From the NCBI GenBank assembly GCA_002438305.1, contig DJUI01000011.1, positions 3,033 to 17,675 of the forward strand: a stretch of 14,643 nucleotides of DNA, in the 5' to 3' direction. The translations under genes were made by a program, and so were the position numbers. Shown here in pieces: positions 1 to 8,780 of the stretch. The notes under the pieces are model-generated. The model saw only the letters and a list, made by a program, of their open reading frames with translations. It did not search any database and was not told the origin of the DNA. The DNA comes from Staphylococcaceae bacterium UBA6286 (GTDB taxonomy: Bacteria > Bacillota > Bacilli > Staphylococcales > Staphylococcaceae). Numbering within the stretch: position 1 is the stretch's first letter; every line of letters begins with the position of its first letter.

Positions 1-929
1 ATTCCCGCACATTGCGGCGCTGTCATCCCATGTCTGAATGTCCACGCACGTACTTCCTGTTCACCCGCCGTGAAATATGTTGCAAGACCTAGCAGGTGAT
101 ATGACGCTCTTATCAGTCGATCAAGACCCGCTTCTTCAATTCCAAGATCGGCTAAATATTCTTTTTTATCTTCTTCCTCAAGTGCTGCCAGTTCTTCTTC
201 GATTTTGGCACTGATGACGATGACTTCAGAACCTTCGTTATCTGCATAAGTTTTAATCGCTGTTAAATATTCGTTTTCTTCACCGCTGATTAAGTCATCT
301 TCAGAGACGTTCGCTACGTAGAGCATCGGTTTAGCTGTCAATAAATGCATGCCCTTAACCAGTTTCAACTGCTCTGGAGAGAATTCAATACTTCTGACAG
401 GACGTTCATTTTCAAGCGCTTCTTTGACGATCGATAACACTGCTTCTTCAGCCACTGCTTCTTTATCTTTCTGCTTGGCCATTTTCTGAACACGCGCATA
501 GCGTTTTTCAACAGACTCTAAATCCGCTAGAATCAATTCCATATTGATAACTTCAATATCATCAATCGGATCGATCTTACCTGAAACGTGAGTGATATTC
601 TCATCGTCAAATGCACGGACAACCTGACAAATAGCATCGACGTCACGAATATGTGATAGGAATTTGTTTCCTAATCCTTCTCCTTTGGAAGCTCCTTTAA
701 CGATACCTGCGATATCCGTAAATTCAAAAGCAGTCGGTACTGTTTTTTTCGGTTTTACCAGTTCAGTTAGACGGTCAAGGCGATAATCCGGTACTTCAAC
801 AATCCCCACATTGGGATCGATGGTTGCGAATGGGTAGTTTGCAGCAAGCGCCCCCGCTTTAGTGATTGCATTGAATAATGTAGATTTTCCGACGTTCGGA
901 AGCCCTACGATTCCAGCTGTTAATGCCAT
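1..929 (-). CDS. ychF: YchF/EngD (OLA1) family ribosome-associated ATPase, 3' part missing
   Basis: The reading frame is open from ATG at 929 to the window edge, giving 309 residues of a family usually about 365 long; only the C-terminal TGS domain is cut. The P-loop GLPNVGKST is at residues 9-17 and the G3-type motif DIAG follows, then [13 protein letters not shown]. The G4 position reads NVSE instead of NKxD. This is the known YchF change that makes the enzyme prefer ATP over GTP. A helical coiled-coil insert (around residues 125-175) precedes the start of the TGS region ([14 protein letters not shown]). The family binds ribosomes and is linked to stress responses. AAGGAG at 938-943 lies 8 nt before the start and touches the stop codon of the upstream DUF951 gene, suggesting coupled translation. 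In Bacillus, ychF is followed by rpsF-ssb-rpsR, which would lie beyond the edge. Confidence 0.96.
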   Translation of the reverse strand, partial: MALTAGIVGLPNVGKSTLFNAITKAGALAANYPFATIDPNVGIVEVPDYRLDRLTELVKPKKTVPTAFEFTDIAGIVKGASKGEGLGNKFLSHIRDVDAICQVVRAFDDENITHVSGKIDPIDDIEVINMELILADLESVEKRYARVQKMAKQKDKEAVAEEAVLSIVKEALENERPVRSIEFSPEQLKLVKGMHLLTAKPMLYVANVSEDDLISGEENEYLTAIKTYADNEGSEVIVISAKIEEELAALEEEDKKEYLADLGIEEAGLDRLIRASYHLLGLATYFTAGEQEVRAWTFRHGMTAPQCAG

Positions 930-942
930 GTATGTTTCTCCT

Positions 943-1131
943 TTAAGATTCGTCTCGTGACGAAATTATTTTTTTCATTTTTTTGTTGAACTCGTGTCTC
1001 GGCAACAGAACACTTCTGCCGCAGTTTTCACATTTAATTCTAATATCAGCGCCCAGACGGATGATTCGAAAAGCATTCGTACCGCAGGCATGCTGTTTTT
1101 TCATTTCTACAATATCATCCAGCTCATACAT
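943..1131 (-). CDS. DUF951 (YyzM-like) small cysteine-containing protein
   Basis: A 62-residue protein starting MYELDDIVEMKKQHACGTN and continuing with ADIRIKCENCGRSVLLPR. I recognise it as the DUF951 family (Bacillus YyzM), a conserved small protein next to ychF in Firmicutes with no established function. Three cysteines (one in ACG, two in CENC) could bind a metal; this is an inference. I placed the start at 1131 and not at the in-frame ATG at 1146, because GGAGG at 1140-1144 lies 8 nt before 1131 and the family homology begins there. The upstream ATG overlaps that Shine-Dalgarno sequence and has none of its own. The start overlaps the end of the mscS-family gene by 8 nt, and the stop is 13 nt before ychF, so it is an operon member. 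Confidence 0.88.
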   Translation of the reverse strand: MYELDDIVEMKKQHACGTNAFRIIRLGADIRIKCENCGRSVLLPRHEFNKKMKKIISSRDES

Positions 1132-2017
1132 CTGTCGGACCTCCATTTGGCTGATTATACATGACCATACGTGGAACAGGTGCTTTTATACCATGAGCAT
1201 CCAGGAAATCCTTCAAGTCGCGACGCAATAATCGTGCAATTTTTGTATGGTTATTCGGTAAAGTTTCAGCAGCAATCTTAATGACTGCCTCCCCTGCTTT
1301 CACCATATCGACGCCTAATATTTCAGGCACTGCCGTCAACTCTTCATATTTCCCCTGCAACGATTCAAGATAAGGTTCCAGCAGCAGTTCTACTTTCTTC
1401 AGATTCTCATCACTTGAAACGGAGACTTCAAAGACGGCGACGGAATTATTCACTGAGAAGTTGACGATTTCGTTCATCGTGCCATTTGGCAATATAGTCA
1501 GCTCTCCAGTATAAGAACGAATACGCGTTGAACGAAGACCGATGGATTGCACGGTACCTTCAGCCACTGTTGTACCAGTCGTATTGATACGCACATAATC
1601 TCCTATGTCAAACTGGTTTTCAAAGATGATAAAGAAACCAGTGATAACATCCTTCACCAATGTCTGTGCACCAAAACCGATGGCAATACCAGCGACGCCT
1701 GCTCCTGCGATAATACTCTCTACTTTTATACCGAAATTGCTTAAAATCGTCGTAATCACAATAAACCAGACGACGTATGATGCGATGTTCTGGAGCAGTT
1801 TAACGAGGGTAATATCCCGCTTCTCTGAGTGCGACAAGTTAGAGCGTCGTCTTACATTGAAGAACTGCCCAATAAACTGATGAACCACTTTGATGATCAC
1901 CATCGCAACAAGAATGGTGACAACAGCCCAGAATATATTTTTAAAGACCGCTGTCCATAGTTCCGGATCAGCAAAGGGCTTCAAAACTTCATGGATAAAT
2001 TCATTGAAATCAATCAT
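1124..2017 (-). CDS. MscS-family small-conductance mechanosensitive ion channel
   Basis: A 297-residue membrane protein. Three hydrophobic segments are visible: about 22-48, 74-96 and 99-132. The third carries the Gly/Ala-rich pore helix (IAGAGVAGIAIGFGAQTLVKD), the hallmark of MscS TM3, followed by NQFDIGDYVRI at the start of the beta domain. The soluble C-terminal region fits the MscS alpha/beta vestibule. Members open under membrane tension and release solutes on hypo-osmotic shock. ATG at 2017 has AGGTGA just upstream, and the parB stop is only 10 nt away, so it should be transcribed with parAB. Its last codons overlap the DUF951 gene. The length is close to E. coli MscS (286 aa), so this is the short class with no extra domains. 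Confidence 0.93.
   Translation of the reverse strand: MIDFNEFIHEVLKPFADPELWTAVFKNIFWAVVTILVAMVIIKVVHQFIGQFFNVRRRSNLSHSEKRDITLVKLLQNIASYVVWFIVITTILSNFGIKVESIIAGAGVAGIAIGFGAQTLVKDVITGFFIIFENQFDIGDYVRINTTGTTVAEGTVQSIGLRSTRIRSYTGELTILPNGTMNEIVNFSVNNSVAVFEVSVSSDENLKKVELLLEPYLESLQGKYEELTAVPEILGVDMVKAGEAVIKIAAETLPNNHTKIARLLRRDLKDFLDAHGIKAPVPRMVMYNQPNGGPTDV
1140..1144 (-). promoter_or_regulatory. Ribosome binding site deciding the DUF951 start
   Basis: GGAGG read on the minus strand, 8 nt before ATG 1131 and overlapping the alternative ATG at 1144-1146. It lies inside the 3' end of the mscS-family gene. Confidence 0.75.
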
Positions 2018-2027
2018 AGCTCACCTA

Positions 2028-2879
2028 TCATCGTCCGGCATTTTCCAGCAGGGAGATTAGACGATTGAACTCTTCCTCTGATGTGAATTCAATCGCAATT
2101 TTACCTTTGTTACGCGACTTTGAAATTTCAACTTTTGTCCCGAAACGTTCTTTTAACGTCTGTTCATGTTTCACGAGAAACTTCGGTTTAGCAGGCTCCT
2201 GTTTTACTTTTACCGGATGCTCACCGAGTGATTTGACGTAAAGCTCCAGCTGACGCACGCTCATTGATTCAGCGATGACTTTAGCAGCGACAACGTGCAT
2301 TGTATCAGCATCTTTCAGACTAAGCAGCGTGCGGCCGTGACCGCCGGAAATCTTTTTATCATTGATCAGCTGTTTGATTTCAGCAGGTAAGTTCAATAGA
2401 CGGAGCATATTGGCAATATACGGTCGTGACTTACCGAGACGATCAGCGGTTTCTGACTGCGTTAAGTTCAAGTGTTCCATCATGACTTGATAACTCTTAG
2501 CTTCTTCCAGCGGATTTAAATCTTCACGCTGTAAGTTTTCAATGATGGCAAGTTCCATCATCTGCTTGTCTGTCAATGTTTTGACGATTGCAGGAATATC
2601 GTGTTTTCCTGCAATCTGACTCGCTCTGAAACGACGTTCTCCAACAACTATGTCATAACCTTTGACTGATTTTCTGACAACAATCGGCTGTAGTACGCCA
2701 TGAATTTTGATGGATTCTGCCAGTTCATTCAGCGCGGTTTCGTCGAACTCTTCGCGTGGTTGATAAGGATTCGGGCGGATCTGCTCCAGGCGGATCTGTT
2801 CGATGAGTTCGTCTCCTTTATTATCTTGAAACAAAGCATCGAGCCCGCGTCCTAATCCTTTTCCAAGACCTCTAGCCAT
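2028..2879 (-). CDS. parB: Chromosome partitioning protein ParB (Spo0J)
   Basis: A 283-residue ParB. The N-terminus MARGLGKGLGRGLDALF is typical. The CTP-binding box GERRFRA is at residues 80-86 and ENLQRE at 114-119. A helix-turn-helix follows at about 137-162, and the C-terminal part is the dimerisation domain. ParB loads at parS sites, slides as a CTP-dependent clamp, spreads on flanking DNA and recruits SMC to the origin. It is distinguished from the paralogue noc (3834-4685) by its N-terminus, lack of the membrane-targeting helix, and position after parA. Its start overlaps the parA stop by 8 nt, indicating translational coupling. A 16-bp parS-like sequence lies within its own coding region at 2167-2182, as in B. 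subtilis spo0J. Confidence 0.96.
   Translation of the reverse strand: MARGLGKGLGRGLDALFQDNKGDELIEQIRLEQIRPNPYQPREEFDETALNELAESIKIHGVLQPIVVRKSVKGYDIVVGERRFRASQIAGKHDIPAIVKTLTDKQMMELAIIENLQREDLNPLEEAKSYQVMMEHLNLTQSETADRLGKSRPYIANMLRLLNLPAEIKQLINDKKISGGHGRTLLSLKDADTMHVVAAKVIAESMSVRQLELYVKSLGEHPVKVKQEPAKPKFLVKHEQTLKERFGTKVEISKSRNKGKIAIEFTSEEEFNRLISLLENAGR
2167..2182. promoter_or_regulatory. Candidate parS site inside parB
   Basis: The plus strand reads TGTTTCACGAGAAACT. It matches the Bacillus consensus TGTTnCACGTGAAACA except at position 10 (A for T) and position 16 (A to T). The flanking arms are kept, but the central CACGTG is CACGAG, so the core dyad is imperfect and binding could be weak. 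Position within parB supports it, since B. subtilis has a parS in spo0J. Confidence 0.55.
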
Positions 2880-3630
2880 GACTGATAACCTCCTCTGCTA
2901 ATTCGTTATAAGTTTTTGCTCCAGCAGAACGGGCATCATAGACGTTAATCGGCTGTCCATGAGAAGGTGCTTCAGAGAGTCGTACGTTTCTTGGGATAAT
3001 CGTATCATATACTTTGTCACCAAAATGCGCGCGCACTTCGGACATGACGTCATTTCCTAAATTCGTCCGCGCATCCAGCATCGTCAATAGTACTCCTTCA
3101 ATTTCAAGTCCTTGATTCAAATGTCGCTGAACGAGCTTAATGGTATTCAACAGTTGGCTCAAGCCTTCAAGGGCATAGTATTCACACTGCACAGGAATGA
3201 TGATCCCTGTTGCTGCAGTGAAGGAATTGATAGTCAACAGACCAAGAGACGGCGGACAATCGATAATGATGTAATCATAATCCTGTTCAAGTTCTTTGAA
3301 TGCATATTTCAGGCGAACTTCACGGCTCATCGCTGAAACAAGTTCGATTTCTGCTCCTGCCAGTGCAATGTTGGCAGGAATGATCCATAGATTTTCCTGT
3401 TCAGTAGGAATCACTACTTTATTGATTGATACATCTTCAACCAGCATGTCGTACACTGAGTATTCCACATTATTTTTATCGATACCTACACCACTTGTTG
3501 CATTACCTTGAGGGTCTGTATCTACTAACAATACATTTTTGCCGAGTGCTGCCAGTGCCGCACTTAAATTCACAGATGTCGTCGTCTTGCCGACGCCGCC
3601 TTTCTGATTCGCTATAGCTAAAATTTTCAT
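2872..3630 (-). CDS. parA: Chromosome partitioning ATPase ParA (Soj)
   Basis: A 252-residue deviant-Walker P-loop ATPase. KGGVGKTT at residues 10-17 has both the signature lysine (K10) and the P-loop lysine (K15). DTDPQGNATSG follows at about 37-47, and the Walker B region IIIDCPPSLG is near residue 118. It has the length of chromosomal Soj, with no N-terminal DNA-binding extension as seen in plasmid ParA. ATP-bound dimers bind DNA non-specifically; ParB stimulates hydrolysis, and Soj also regulates DnaA in Bacillus. GAGGAG at 3639-3644 is 8 nt before the ATG. It is the first gene of a run parA-parB-mscS-DUF951-ychF and has a good extended -10 promoter. Staphylococcus is reported to lack this gene, so its presence helps place the organism. 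Confidence 0.96.
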   Translation of the reverse strand: MKILAIANQKGGVGKTTTSVNLSAALAALGKNVLLVDTDPQGNATSGVGIDKNNVEYSVYDMLVEDVSINKVVIPTEQENLWIIPANIALAGAEIELVSAMSREVRLKYAFKELEQDYDYIIIDCPPSLGLLTINSFTAATGIIIPVQCEYYALEGLSQLLNTIKLVQRHLNQGLEIEGVLLTMLDARTNLGNDVMSEVRAHFGDKVYDTIIPRNVRLSEAPSHGQPINVYDARSAGAKTYNELAEEVISHG

Positions 3631-3674
3631 GTCACTCTCTCCTCGTTTCTATGACGGACATATTCATAATACCG

Positions 3675-3683
3675 ATTATATCA
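3675..3683 (-). promoter_or_regulatory. Extended -10 promoter of the parA operon
   Basis: On the minus strand, TGATATAAT gives a perfect TATAAT at 3675-3680 with the TGn extension at 3681-3683. The -35 is poor (TGTGCA at 18 bp). The expected transcript start near 3668 leaves a leader of about 38 nt before parA. Confidence 0.6.
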
Positions 3684-3684
3684 A

Positions 3685-3712
3685 TTTTAGGCGTAAACTG
3701 CACAACCTAAAA
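3685..3712. promoter_or_regulatory. Inverted repeat over the parA promoter -35 region
   Basis: TTTTAGG at 3685-3691 and CCTAAAA at 3706-3712 form a perfect 7-bp dyad. Arm centres are 21 bp apart, about two helical turns. It lies immediately upstream of the extended -10 and covers the -35 position, so it looks like an operator; the binding protein is unknown. Confidence 0.35.
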
Positions 3713-3768
3713 ATAATCTCATAGTTCCTGATAAATCCATCATACCAGCCATTCAGAAGCAGCGTTGA

Positions 3769-3811
3769 CTGAATAAAATAAAACAGACAGTCACGACGGA
3801 TTGTCTGTTTT
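3769..3811 (-). terminator. Intrinsic terminator after noc
   Basis: On the minus strand, AAAACAGACA (3802-3811) pairs with TGTCTGTTTT (3780-3789), a 10-bp stem around a 12-nt loop, followed by a T-rich tail reading TTTTATTTTATT. It lies 22 nt past the noc stop and separates the mnmE-to-noc group from parA. Confidence 0.82.
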
Positions 3812-3833
3812 GAACTTACATGAACGTGAGCCG

Positions 3834-4685
3834 TTATTTGTTATCAGGATTTTTGAATACTTTAATTGAGATTTCGTAGAAGTTCTCATATTCTGTATCT
3901 TTACGTTTGACTTTAATACCACTTTTCTCAACTGCTTTGACACTTTCGCCGATTGTATTGAAGGCAAGTTTGAGGTCACGTGTAAATGCGATACGTGTCG
4001 GTTTGACATCTTCACCGCCGAGCATACGCTTGACGCGCTCCTCTGTCTGTTTGACATTCAGTCCCTGAGTTTTTATGATCCCGAGCATGTCCACTTGCTG
4101 CTCTGGTGTTAATGCCAGTAGACTTCTTGCATGACGTTCAGTAATCTGGGCTCTGCCCAGTGCATCAAGGATGGGCTGAGACAGGCGCAGCAGTCTGAGC
4201 TTGTTCGCAATGAACGACTGACTTTTGCCAAGGCTTGCAGCCAAATCCTGCTGTGTGATTCCATCAAGATCAAGCAGCTTCTTATAAGCTTCAGCCTCTT
4301 CAACCGCTGACAAGTTTTCGCGCTGAATATTTTCAATCAAAGCAATAGCCGCTGTCTGTTTATCATTCATCGGTTTGACGATTACCTCTGTCTTGACTGT
4401 ATGATTTAATTTCAGAGCACGGAATCGTCGTTCTCCGGCGATGATTTCAAACATCCCTTCTTCAATTGGTCTGACAACAATCGGTTGCAGCAGCCCGTAG
4501 GATTGGATTGAATCTGCCAGCTCCTGTATTTTCTCTTCATCGAATACTTGTCTCGGTTGATAGCGGTTCGGTACGATGCGTTCTATCGGCAGCACAATGA
4601 CATTACCTTTTTCACGTTCGCGGTCTATGACCACATCTTCTTCCTTATCACGTAATCCAAATAATTTAGAAAAGGGTTTCTTCAC
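3834..4685 (-). CDS. noc: Nucleoid occlusion protein Noc (ParB paralogue)
   Basis: A 283-residue ParB-family protein. The N-terminus MKKPFSKLFGL matches the amphipathic membrane-targeting helix of Noc, which separates it from ParB. The CTPase box GERRFRA is at 84-90, ENIQREN at 118-124, and the DNA-binding helix-turn-helix at about 144-166. Noc binds its own NBS sites around the chromosome, attaches that DNA to the membrane and blocks FtsZ assembly over the nucleoid. In S. aureus it also influences replication initiation. The start is GTG with only a weak GTGAG upstream, but the conserved N-terminus makes the start convincing. It follows rsmG after a 33-nt gap without a clear promoter, so it is probably cotranscribed with it. 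No NBS-like palindrome (ATTTCCCGGGAAAT) was seen in the window. Confidence 0.93.
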   Translation of the reverse strand: MKKPFSKLFGLRDKEEDVVIDREREKGNVIVLPIERIVPNRYQPRQVFDEEKIQELADSIQSYGLLQPIVVRPIEEGMFEIIAGERRFRALKLNHTVKTEVIVKPMNDKQTAAIALIENIQRENLSAVEEAEAYKKLLDLDGITQQDLAASLGKSQSFIANKLRLLRLSQPILDALGRAQITERHARSLLALTPEQQVDMLGIIKTQGLNVKQTEERVKRMLGGEDVKPTRIAFTRDLKLAFNTIGESVKAVEKSGIKVKRKDTEYENFYEISIKVFKNPDNK

Positions 4686-4718
4686 TACAATCGACTCACT
4701 TTCTTAAATCGTGTCATT

Positions 4719-5435
4719 TTATTTCATAATCGGTTCTTTGTTAGGTGTACCAGGTTTTCTCGGATATTTCCTAGGTGTCTGTCTACGCTTTTCGATATCG
4801 ACTATATAACGTGTACTCTCTTCCATCGGCAAGGCGAATTGATGATTCGCCACGACTTCCCCGCCCAATATATTGACGGCAAACAGTCCTTCGTCTATCT
4901 CTATCTTACCTTGTGCACCTTTCAATGCCAGAAAATGTCCGCCTTTTTTGACGAGCGGAAGACAGAGCTCACTCAGCACAGATAATCTTGCGACAGCACG
5001 TGCTGTCACAACGTCAAACTGTTCACGCTGCGGTGATTTTCCGAATGTCTCAGCCCGGTCATGAACGAAATGAACTTGTTCAAGATTCAATTCTGCTGCC
5101 AGATGGTTAAGAAAATTAATACGTTTATTCAAGGAATCGACTATCGTCAGTTTGATATGCGGAAACAAAATTTTAAGAGGGATACTTGGAAATCCGGCAC
5201 CCGCACCGACATCACATAACGTCTCAATTGATTTGAAATCAAAATAGAATGCAGATGTCAACGAATCAAAGAAGTGCTTCAAATATACCTCTTCTTTTGC
5301 CGTCACAGCTGTTAAATTAATTTTCTCATTCCACTCTACTAAATTCTTATAGTAGATTGCAAACTGTTTTTGTTGAGTTTCAGTTAATTCGAACCCTTTT
5401 TCAGCTAAATTATTAACAAATTGTTGTTCGTTCAT
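4719..5435 (-). CDS. rsmG: 16S rRNA (guanine527-N7)-methyltransferase RsmG (GidB)
   Basis: A 238-residue class I SAM-dependent methyltransferase, matching the usual length. The SAM-binding loop [12 protein letters not shown] is at residues 75-86, the acidic ribose-binding end of strand 2 (TIVD) at 97-100, and VTARAVA at 143-149. The C-terminal tail is strongly basic ([19 protein letters not shown]), plausible for rRNA contact. It makes m7G527 in the 530 loop of 16S rRNA; loss of this methylation gives low-level streptomycin resistance. The ATG directly abuts the mnmG stop (TAGATG, no gap), with AAGGTGA just inside mnmG, so translation is coupled. Confidence 0.96.
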   Translation of the reverse strand: MNEQQFVNNLAEKGFELTETQQKQFAIYYKNLVEWNEKINLTAVTAKEEVYLKHFFDSLTSAFYFDFKSIETLCDVGAGAGFPSIPLKILFPHIKLTIVDSLNKRINFLNHLAAELNLEQVHFVHDRAETFGKSPQREQFDVVTARAVARLSVLSELCLPLVKKGGHFLALKGAQGKIEIDEGLFAVNILGGEVVANHQFALPMEESTRYIVDIEKRRQTPRKYPRKPGTPNKEPIMK

Positions 5436-7307
5436 CTAGTTCACCTTTGCGATTTTACCTTGTTCAATATAGACAAGGAGAATGGATATATCTGCTGGAT
5501 TAACCCCGGAAATACGTGATGCCTGGCCGACGCTGAGTGGTTTGACTTCTTTCAGTTTTTGACGGGCTTCTGTCGCTAAACTATGAATCGCATCATAATC
5601 GATGTTCTCTGGAATTTTTTTGTCTTCCATCCGCTTCATCTTCTCAACTTGCTGCAATGATTTTTGAATATAGCCTTCATATTTGGTCTGTATTTCGACT
5701 TGTTCAGCCACTTCATCATCCACTTGTTTGTCATCATCCATCAGTTCGATGATGGATGCATAATCCATTTCTGGACGGCGCAGCAGATCAATCGCTAATA
5801 TGCCGTCTTTAAGTACAGCACCACCATGAGATTCAATGATTTTCTGAGTTCGTTCGGATGGTTTAATGCGGTAGTTCGACAACCGGTTGATTTCCTCGGA
5901 AATAGCGTCAAGTTTCAGCTGGAATTTAGCATAGCGCTCGTCAGAAATAAGTCCGATGCGGTGTCCTAGTTCAGTGAGACGAATATCTGCATTGTCATGA
6001 CGAAGCAGCAGGCGGTATTCCGCACGGCTCGTCAGTAGACGGTAAGGTTCATTTGTCCCTTTAGTGACAAGATCATCAATCAGCACACCGATATATGCAT
6101 CCGCTCGTCCTAAAATGACGGGTTCATGATTCAATACTTTGGCTGCAGCATTAATACCAGCCATCAGCCCCTGACCTGCCGCTTCTTCGTAACCAGAAGT
6201 GCCGTTAATCTGTCCCGCTGTAAAGAGTCCGTTGATCTTTTTAGTTTCAAGTGTCGGCCATAGTTGAGTAGGCACGACTGCATCGTATTCAATCGCATAA
6301 CCTGCACGCATCATATCAGCATTTTCAAGTCCAGGAATCGATTGCAGCATTTGACGCTGAACATGTTCCGGCAGGCTGGTAGACAATCCCTGCACATATA
6401 CTTCTTTCGTGTTGCGCCCTTCTGGTTCAAGGAAGATCTGATGACGCGGTTTATCGTTGAAACGGACAAATTTGTCTTCGATTGAAGGACAATAGCGCGG
6501 TCCTGTTCCTTTGATCATACCGGAATACATCGCAGATAAATGAAGATTGTCATCGATGACTTGATGCGTTTTATCATTCGTATAAGTCAGCCAGCATGGC
6601 AGCTGATCAAGTATATATTCTGTTGTTTCGTAGCTGAACGCACGTCCGACATCATCGCCCGGCTGTATTTCAGTTTTGGAGTAATCAATAGTACCCCCGT
6701 TAACCCGCGGCGGTGTCCCTGTTTTAAAACGCACAATATCAAAGCCGAGGTCACGTAAATGATCAGCAAGTGTGATAGATGGCATCTGGTGGTTAGGACC
6801 TGATGAATATTTAATATTACCAAGGATGATTTCACCGCGCAGGAATGTGCCGGTAGTCAGAACCACAGCATCTGCATAATAAGTAGTCCCGATGACAGTT
6901 TCTACACCTTTTACTTGACCGTCTTCAATAATCAGACGCTCAACCATGCCCTGCATAATATCAAGATTATCCTGATTTTCTATAACTTCCTTCATTTCCT
7001 GCTGATACAGTACTTTGTCTGCCTGAGCACGGAGTGCGCGGACCGCAGGACCTTTACCTGTATTTAACATACGCATTTGAATATGTGTTTTATCAATCGT
7101 TTTGGCCATTTGGCCGCCTAGTGCATCAATCTCACGGACGACAATTCCTTTTGCGGGTCCACCGACAGACGGATTACAAGGCATAAAAGCGACTGAATCT
7201 AGACTAATCGTCAGCATCAGCGTTTTTGCACCTTTACGAGCAGAAGCAAGCCCTGCTTCTACGCCTGCATGACCGGCACCGACAACAATTACATCATAAT
7301 GTTCCAA
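5436..7307 (-). CDS. mnmG: tRNA U34 modification enzyme MnmG (GidA), FAD-binding subunit
   Basis: A 623-residue protein, full length for the family. The FAD dinucleotide-binding motif GAGHAG is at 10-15, followed by the conserved CNPSVGG. Later motifs include [13 protein letters not shown] and [16 protein letters not shown], both typical of GidA, and the C-terminal helical domain that contacts MnmE is present. With MnmE it installs the (carboxymethyl)aminomethyl group at C5 of wobble uridine 34, using FAD, NADH and methylene-tetrahydrofolate. The start is a TTG codon at 7307, supported by a perfect AGGAGG at 7315-7320, 7 nt upstream, which overlaps the mnmE stop. The gap to mnmE is 12 nt, and rsmG follows with no gap. 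Confidence 0.97.
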   Translation of the reverse strand: MEHYDVIVVGAGHAGVEAGLASARKGAKTLMLTISLDSVAFMPCNPSVGGPAKGIVVREIDALGGQMAKTIDKTHIQMRMLNTGKGPAVRALRAQADKVLYQQEMKEVIENQDNLDIMQGMVERLIIEDGQVKGVETVIGTTYYADAVVLTTGTFLRGEIILGNIKYSSGPNHQMPSITLADHLRDLGFDIVRFKTGTPPRVNGGTIDYSKTEIQPGDDVGRAFSYETTEYILDQLPCWLTYTNDKTHQVIDDNLHLSAMYSGMIKGTGPRYCPSIEDKFVRFNDKPRHQIFLEPEGRNTKEVYVQGLSTSLPEHVQRQMLQSIPGLENADMMRAGYAIEYDAVVPTQLWPTLETKKINGLFTAGQINGTSGYEEAAGQGLMAGINAAAKVLNHEPVILGRADAYIGVLIDDLVTKGTNEPYRLLTSRAEYRLLLRHDNADIRLTELGHRIGLISDERYAKFQLKLDAISEEINRLSNYRIKPSERTQKIIESHGGAVLKDGILAIDLLRRPEMDYASIIELMDDDKQVDDEVAEQVEIQTKYEGYIQKSLQQVEKMKRMEDKKIPENIDYDAIHSLATEARQKLKEVKPLSVGQASRISGVNPADISILLVYIEQGKIAKVN

Positions 7308-7319
7308 CTTATTTCCTCC

Positions 7320-8699
7320 TTATTTACCAAGACAGAACTGACTGAATAACTGATCAATCAAACTATCTGACACTTCTTCTCCAATGACTTCTCCGAGTAG
7401 TTCCCATGTTCTAATCAAATCTATTTGTACGATATCAATCGGGACACCTGCTTCTGCAGCTGTCATAGCATCGTTAATGGTTTGTTTGGCTTGCTTCAAT
7501 AAGCTGATATGTCTTGCATTTGACACGTACGTCATGTCCTGCGACACGACCTCTCCTTGGAAGAACATTCTACTGATTTCCTCTTCCAGTGCGTCAATAC
7601 CACTTTGTGACAGCATAGATGTATGAACGACAGGCACATCGCCGACCATTTGTTTTACTTCATCCAGATCAAGCTGCTGCTCAAGGTCAGTTTTGTTAAT
7701 AATGACAATGACATCTTCGTCTTTAATCAAGTCGGCCAGCTGATAATCGCTTTCTGTGAGCGGCTCATTATAGTTGAGCACATATAGAATTAAATCCGCT
7801 TTTTTTAGTGCTTCTCGACTGCGTTCCACACCAATCTTCTCGACGATATCTTCAGTTTCACGAATACCTGCTGTATCTACCAGTCTGAGGGGTACGCCGC
7901 GGACATTGACGTACTCTTCCAGTACATCACGTGTCGTTCCTGCAACTTCTGTGACAATCGCCTTGTTGTCTTGAATCAAATTATTCAACATTGAACTCTT
8001 TCCGACGTTCGGTTTACCGATAATAACCGTCGATAGTCCTTCGCGGAGTATTTTGCCCTGCACACCAGTCTGCAGCAGGCCGTCAATCGCTGAATCAATC
8101 TTCTCTGCTTCACTTAACAGAAACTGCGTCGTCGCTTCTTCAACATCATCATATTCTGGATAGTCGATATTCACTTCAACCTGCGCCAATATTTCAAGGA
8201 TTGATTGTCTCAGTCCTTTGATCATTGTCGACAGCCGGCCCTCTATCTGGTTCATCGCGACTTTGCTCGCGCGGTCTGTTTTAGAGCGGATGAAATCCAT
8301 AATTCCTTCTGCCTGAGACAAATCAATACGGCCGTTCAAGAAGGCACGTTTTGTAAATTCACCGGGTTCAGCCATACGTGCACCGTTTGATAACGTCAGT
8401 TCCAAAATACGGTTGACCGTCATAATACCACCGTGGCAGTTAATTTCAACGATATCCTCACGAGTAAATGTTCTCGGGGCCCGCATGACCGCGACCATCA
8501 CTTCTTCTATGATGTTACCGGAGACTGGATCAACAATATGTCCATAATTGATCGTATGACTCTGAACATCACTCAATGAAGTCTTTCCTTTATATAGACG
8601 ATCTGCAATCGTCACCGCTTCTGGTCCGGATAGCCTGACGATAGCTATCGCACCTTCACCCATCGGTGTTGAGATGCTCGAAATTGTATCAAAATCCAT
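7320..8699 (-). CDS. mnmE: tRNA modification GTPase MnmE (TrmE/ThdF)
   Basis: A 459-residue GTPase. The N-terminal folate-binding domain (about 1-118) is followed by a helical domain that holds the embedded G domain. G-domain motifs are GKPNVGKSS (228-236), GTTRD (254-258), DTAG (275-278) and NKTD (335-338). The protein ends in CLGK, with the conserved C-terminal cysteine (family form CIGK). It dimerises through the G domains in a K+-dependent manner and works with MnmG, encoded next. ATG 8699 has GGAGGAG at 8705-8711. A 123-bp gap to jag, with a hairpin, suggests that mnmE heads the mnmE-mnmG-rsmG-noc group. The final 18 bp resemble the mnmE 3' end used as an integration site in other bacteria, but nothing is inserted here. 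Confidence 0.97.
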   Translation of the reverse strand: MDFDTISSISTPMGEGAIAIVRLSGPEAVTIADRLYKGKTSLSDVQSHTINYGHIVDPVSGNIIEEVMVAVMRAPRTFTREDIVEINCHGGIMTVNRILELTLSNGARMAEPGEFTKRAFLNGRIDLSQAEGIMDFIRSKTDRASKVAMNQIEGRLSTMIKGLRQSILEILAQVEVNIDYPEYDDVEEATTQFLLSEAEKIDSAIDGLLQTGVQGKILREGLSTVIIGKPNVGKSSMLNNLIQDNKAIVTEVAGTTRDVLEEYVNVRGVPLRLVDTAGIRETEDIVEKIGVERSREALKKADLILYVLNYNEPLTESDYQLADLIKDEDVIVIINKTDLEQQLDLDEVKQMVGDVPVVHTSMLSQSGIDALEEEISRMFFQGEVVSQDMTYVSNARHISLLKQAKQTINDAMTAAEAGVPIDIVQIDLIRTWELLGEVIGEEVSDSLIDQLFSQFCLGK

Positions 8700-8780
8700 A
8701 GTATCTCCTCCATCATAGTCATTTGTTGATTGTAGAACGAACGACTAAAAATTAAAATCAATATGCTTTGAATAAAGAGA

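Noticed and set aside
4992..5007. Perfect 16-bp palindrome GACAGCACGTGCTGTC in rsmG, sharing the CACGTG core of parS
   Set aside because: The arms do not match parS (TGTTn/nAACA) and the sequence encodes the conserved TARAVA stretch of RsmG, so codon choice is a sufficient explanation.
7320..7337. mnmE 3' end as an attachment site for a genomic island
   Set aside because: The terminal sequence resembles the mnmE site used by some islands, but mnmG follows after 12 nt and no duplicated end, integrase or foreign DNA is present.
8729..8757. Possible mnmE promoter (TACAAT with a TTTTAA -35)
   Set aside because: The -35 is poor and no other support is visible; mnmE transcription may begin here, but the sequence does not show it convincingly.
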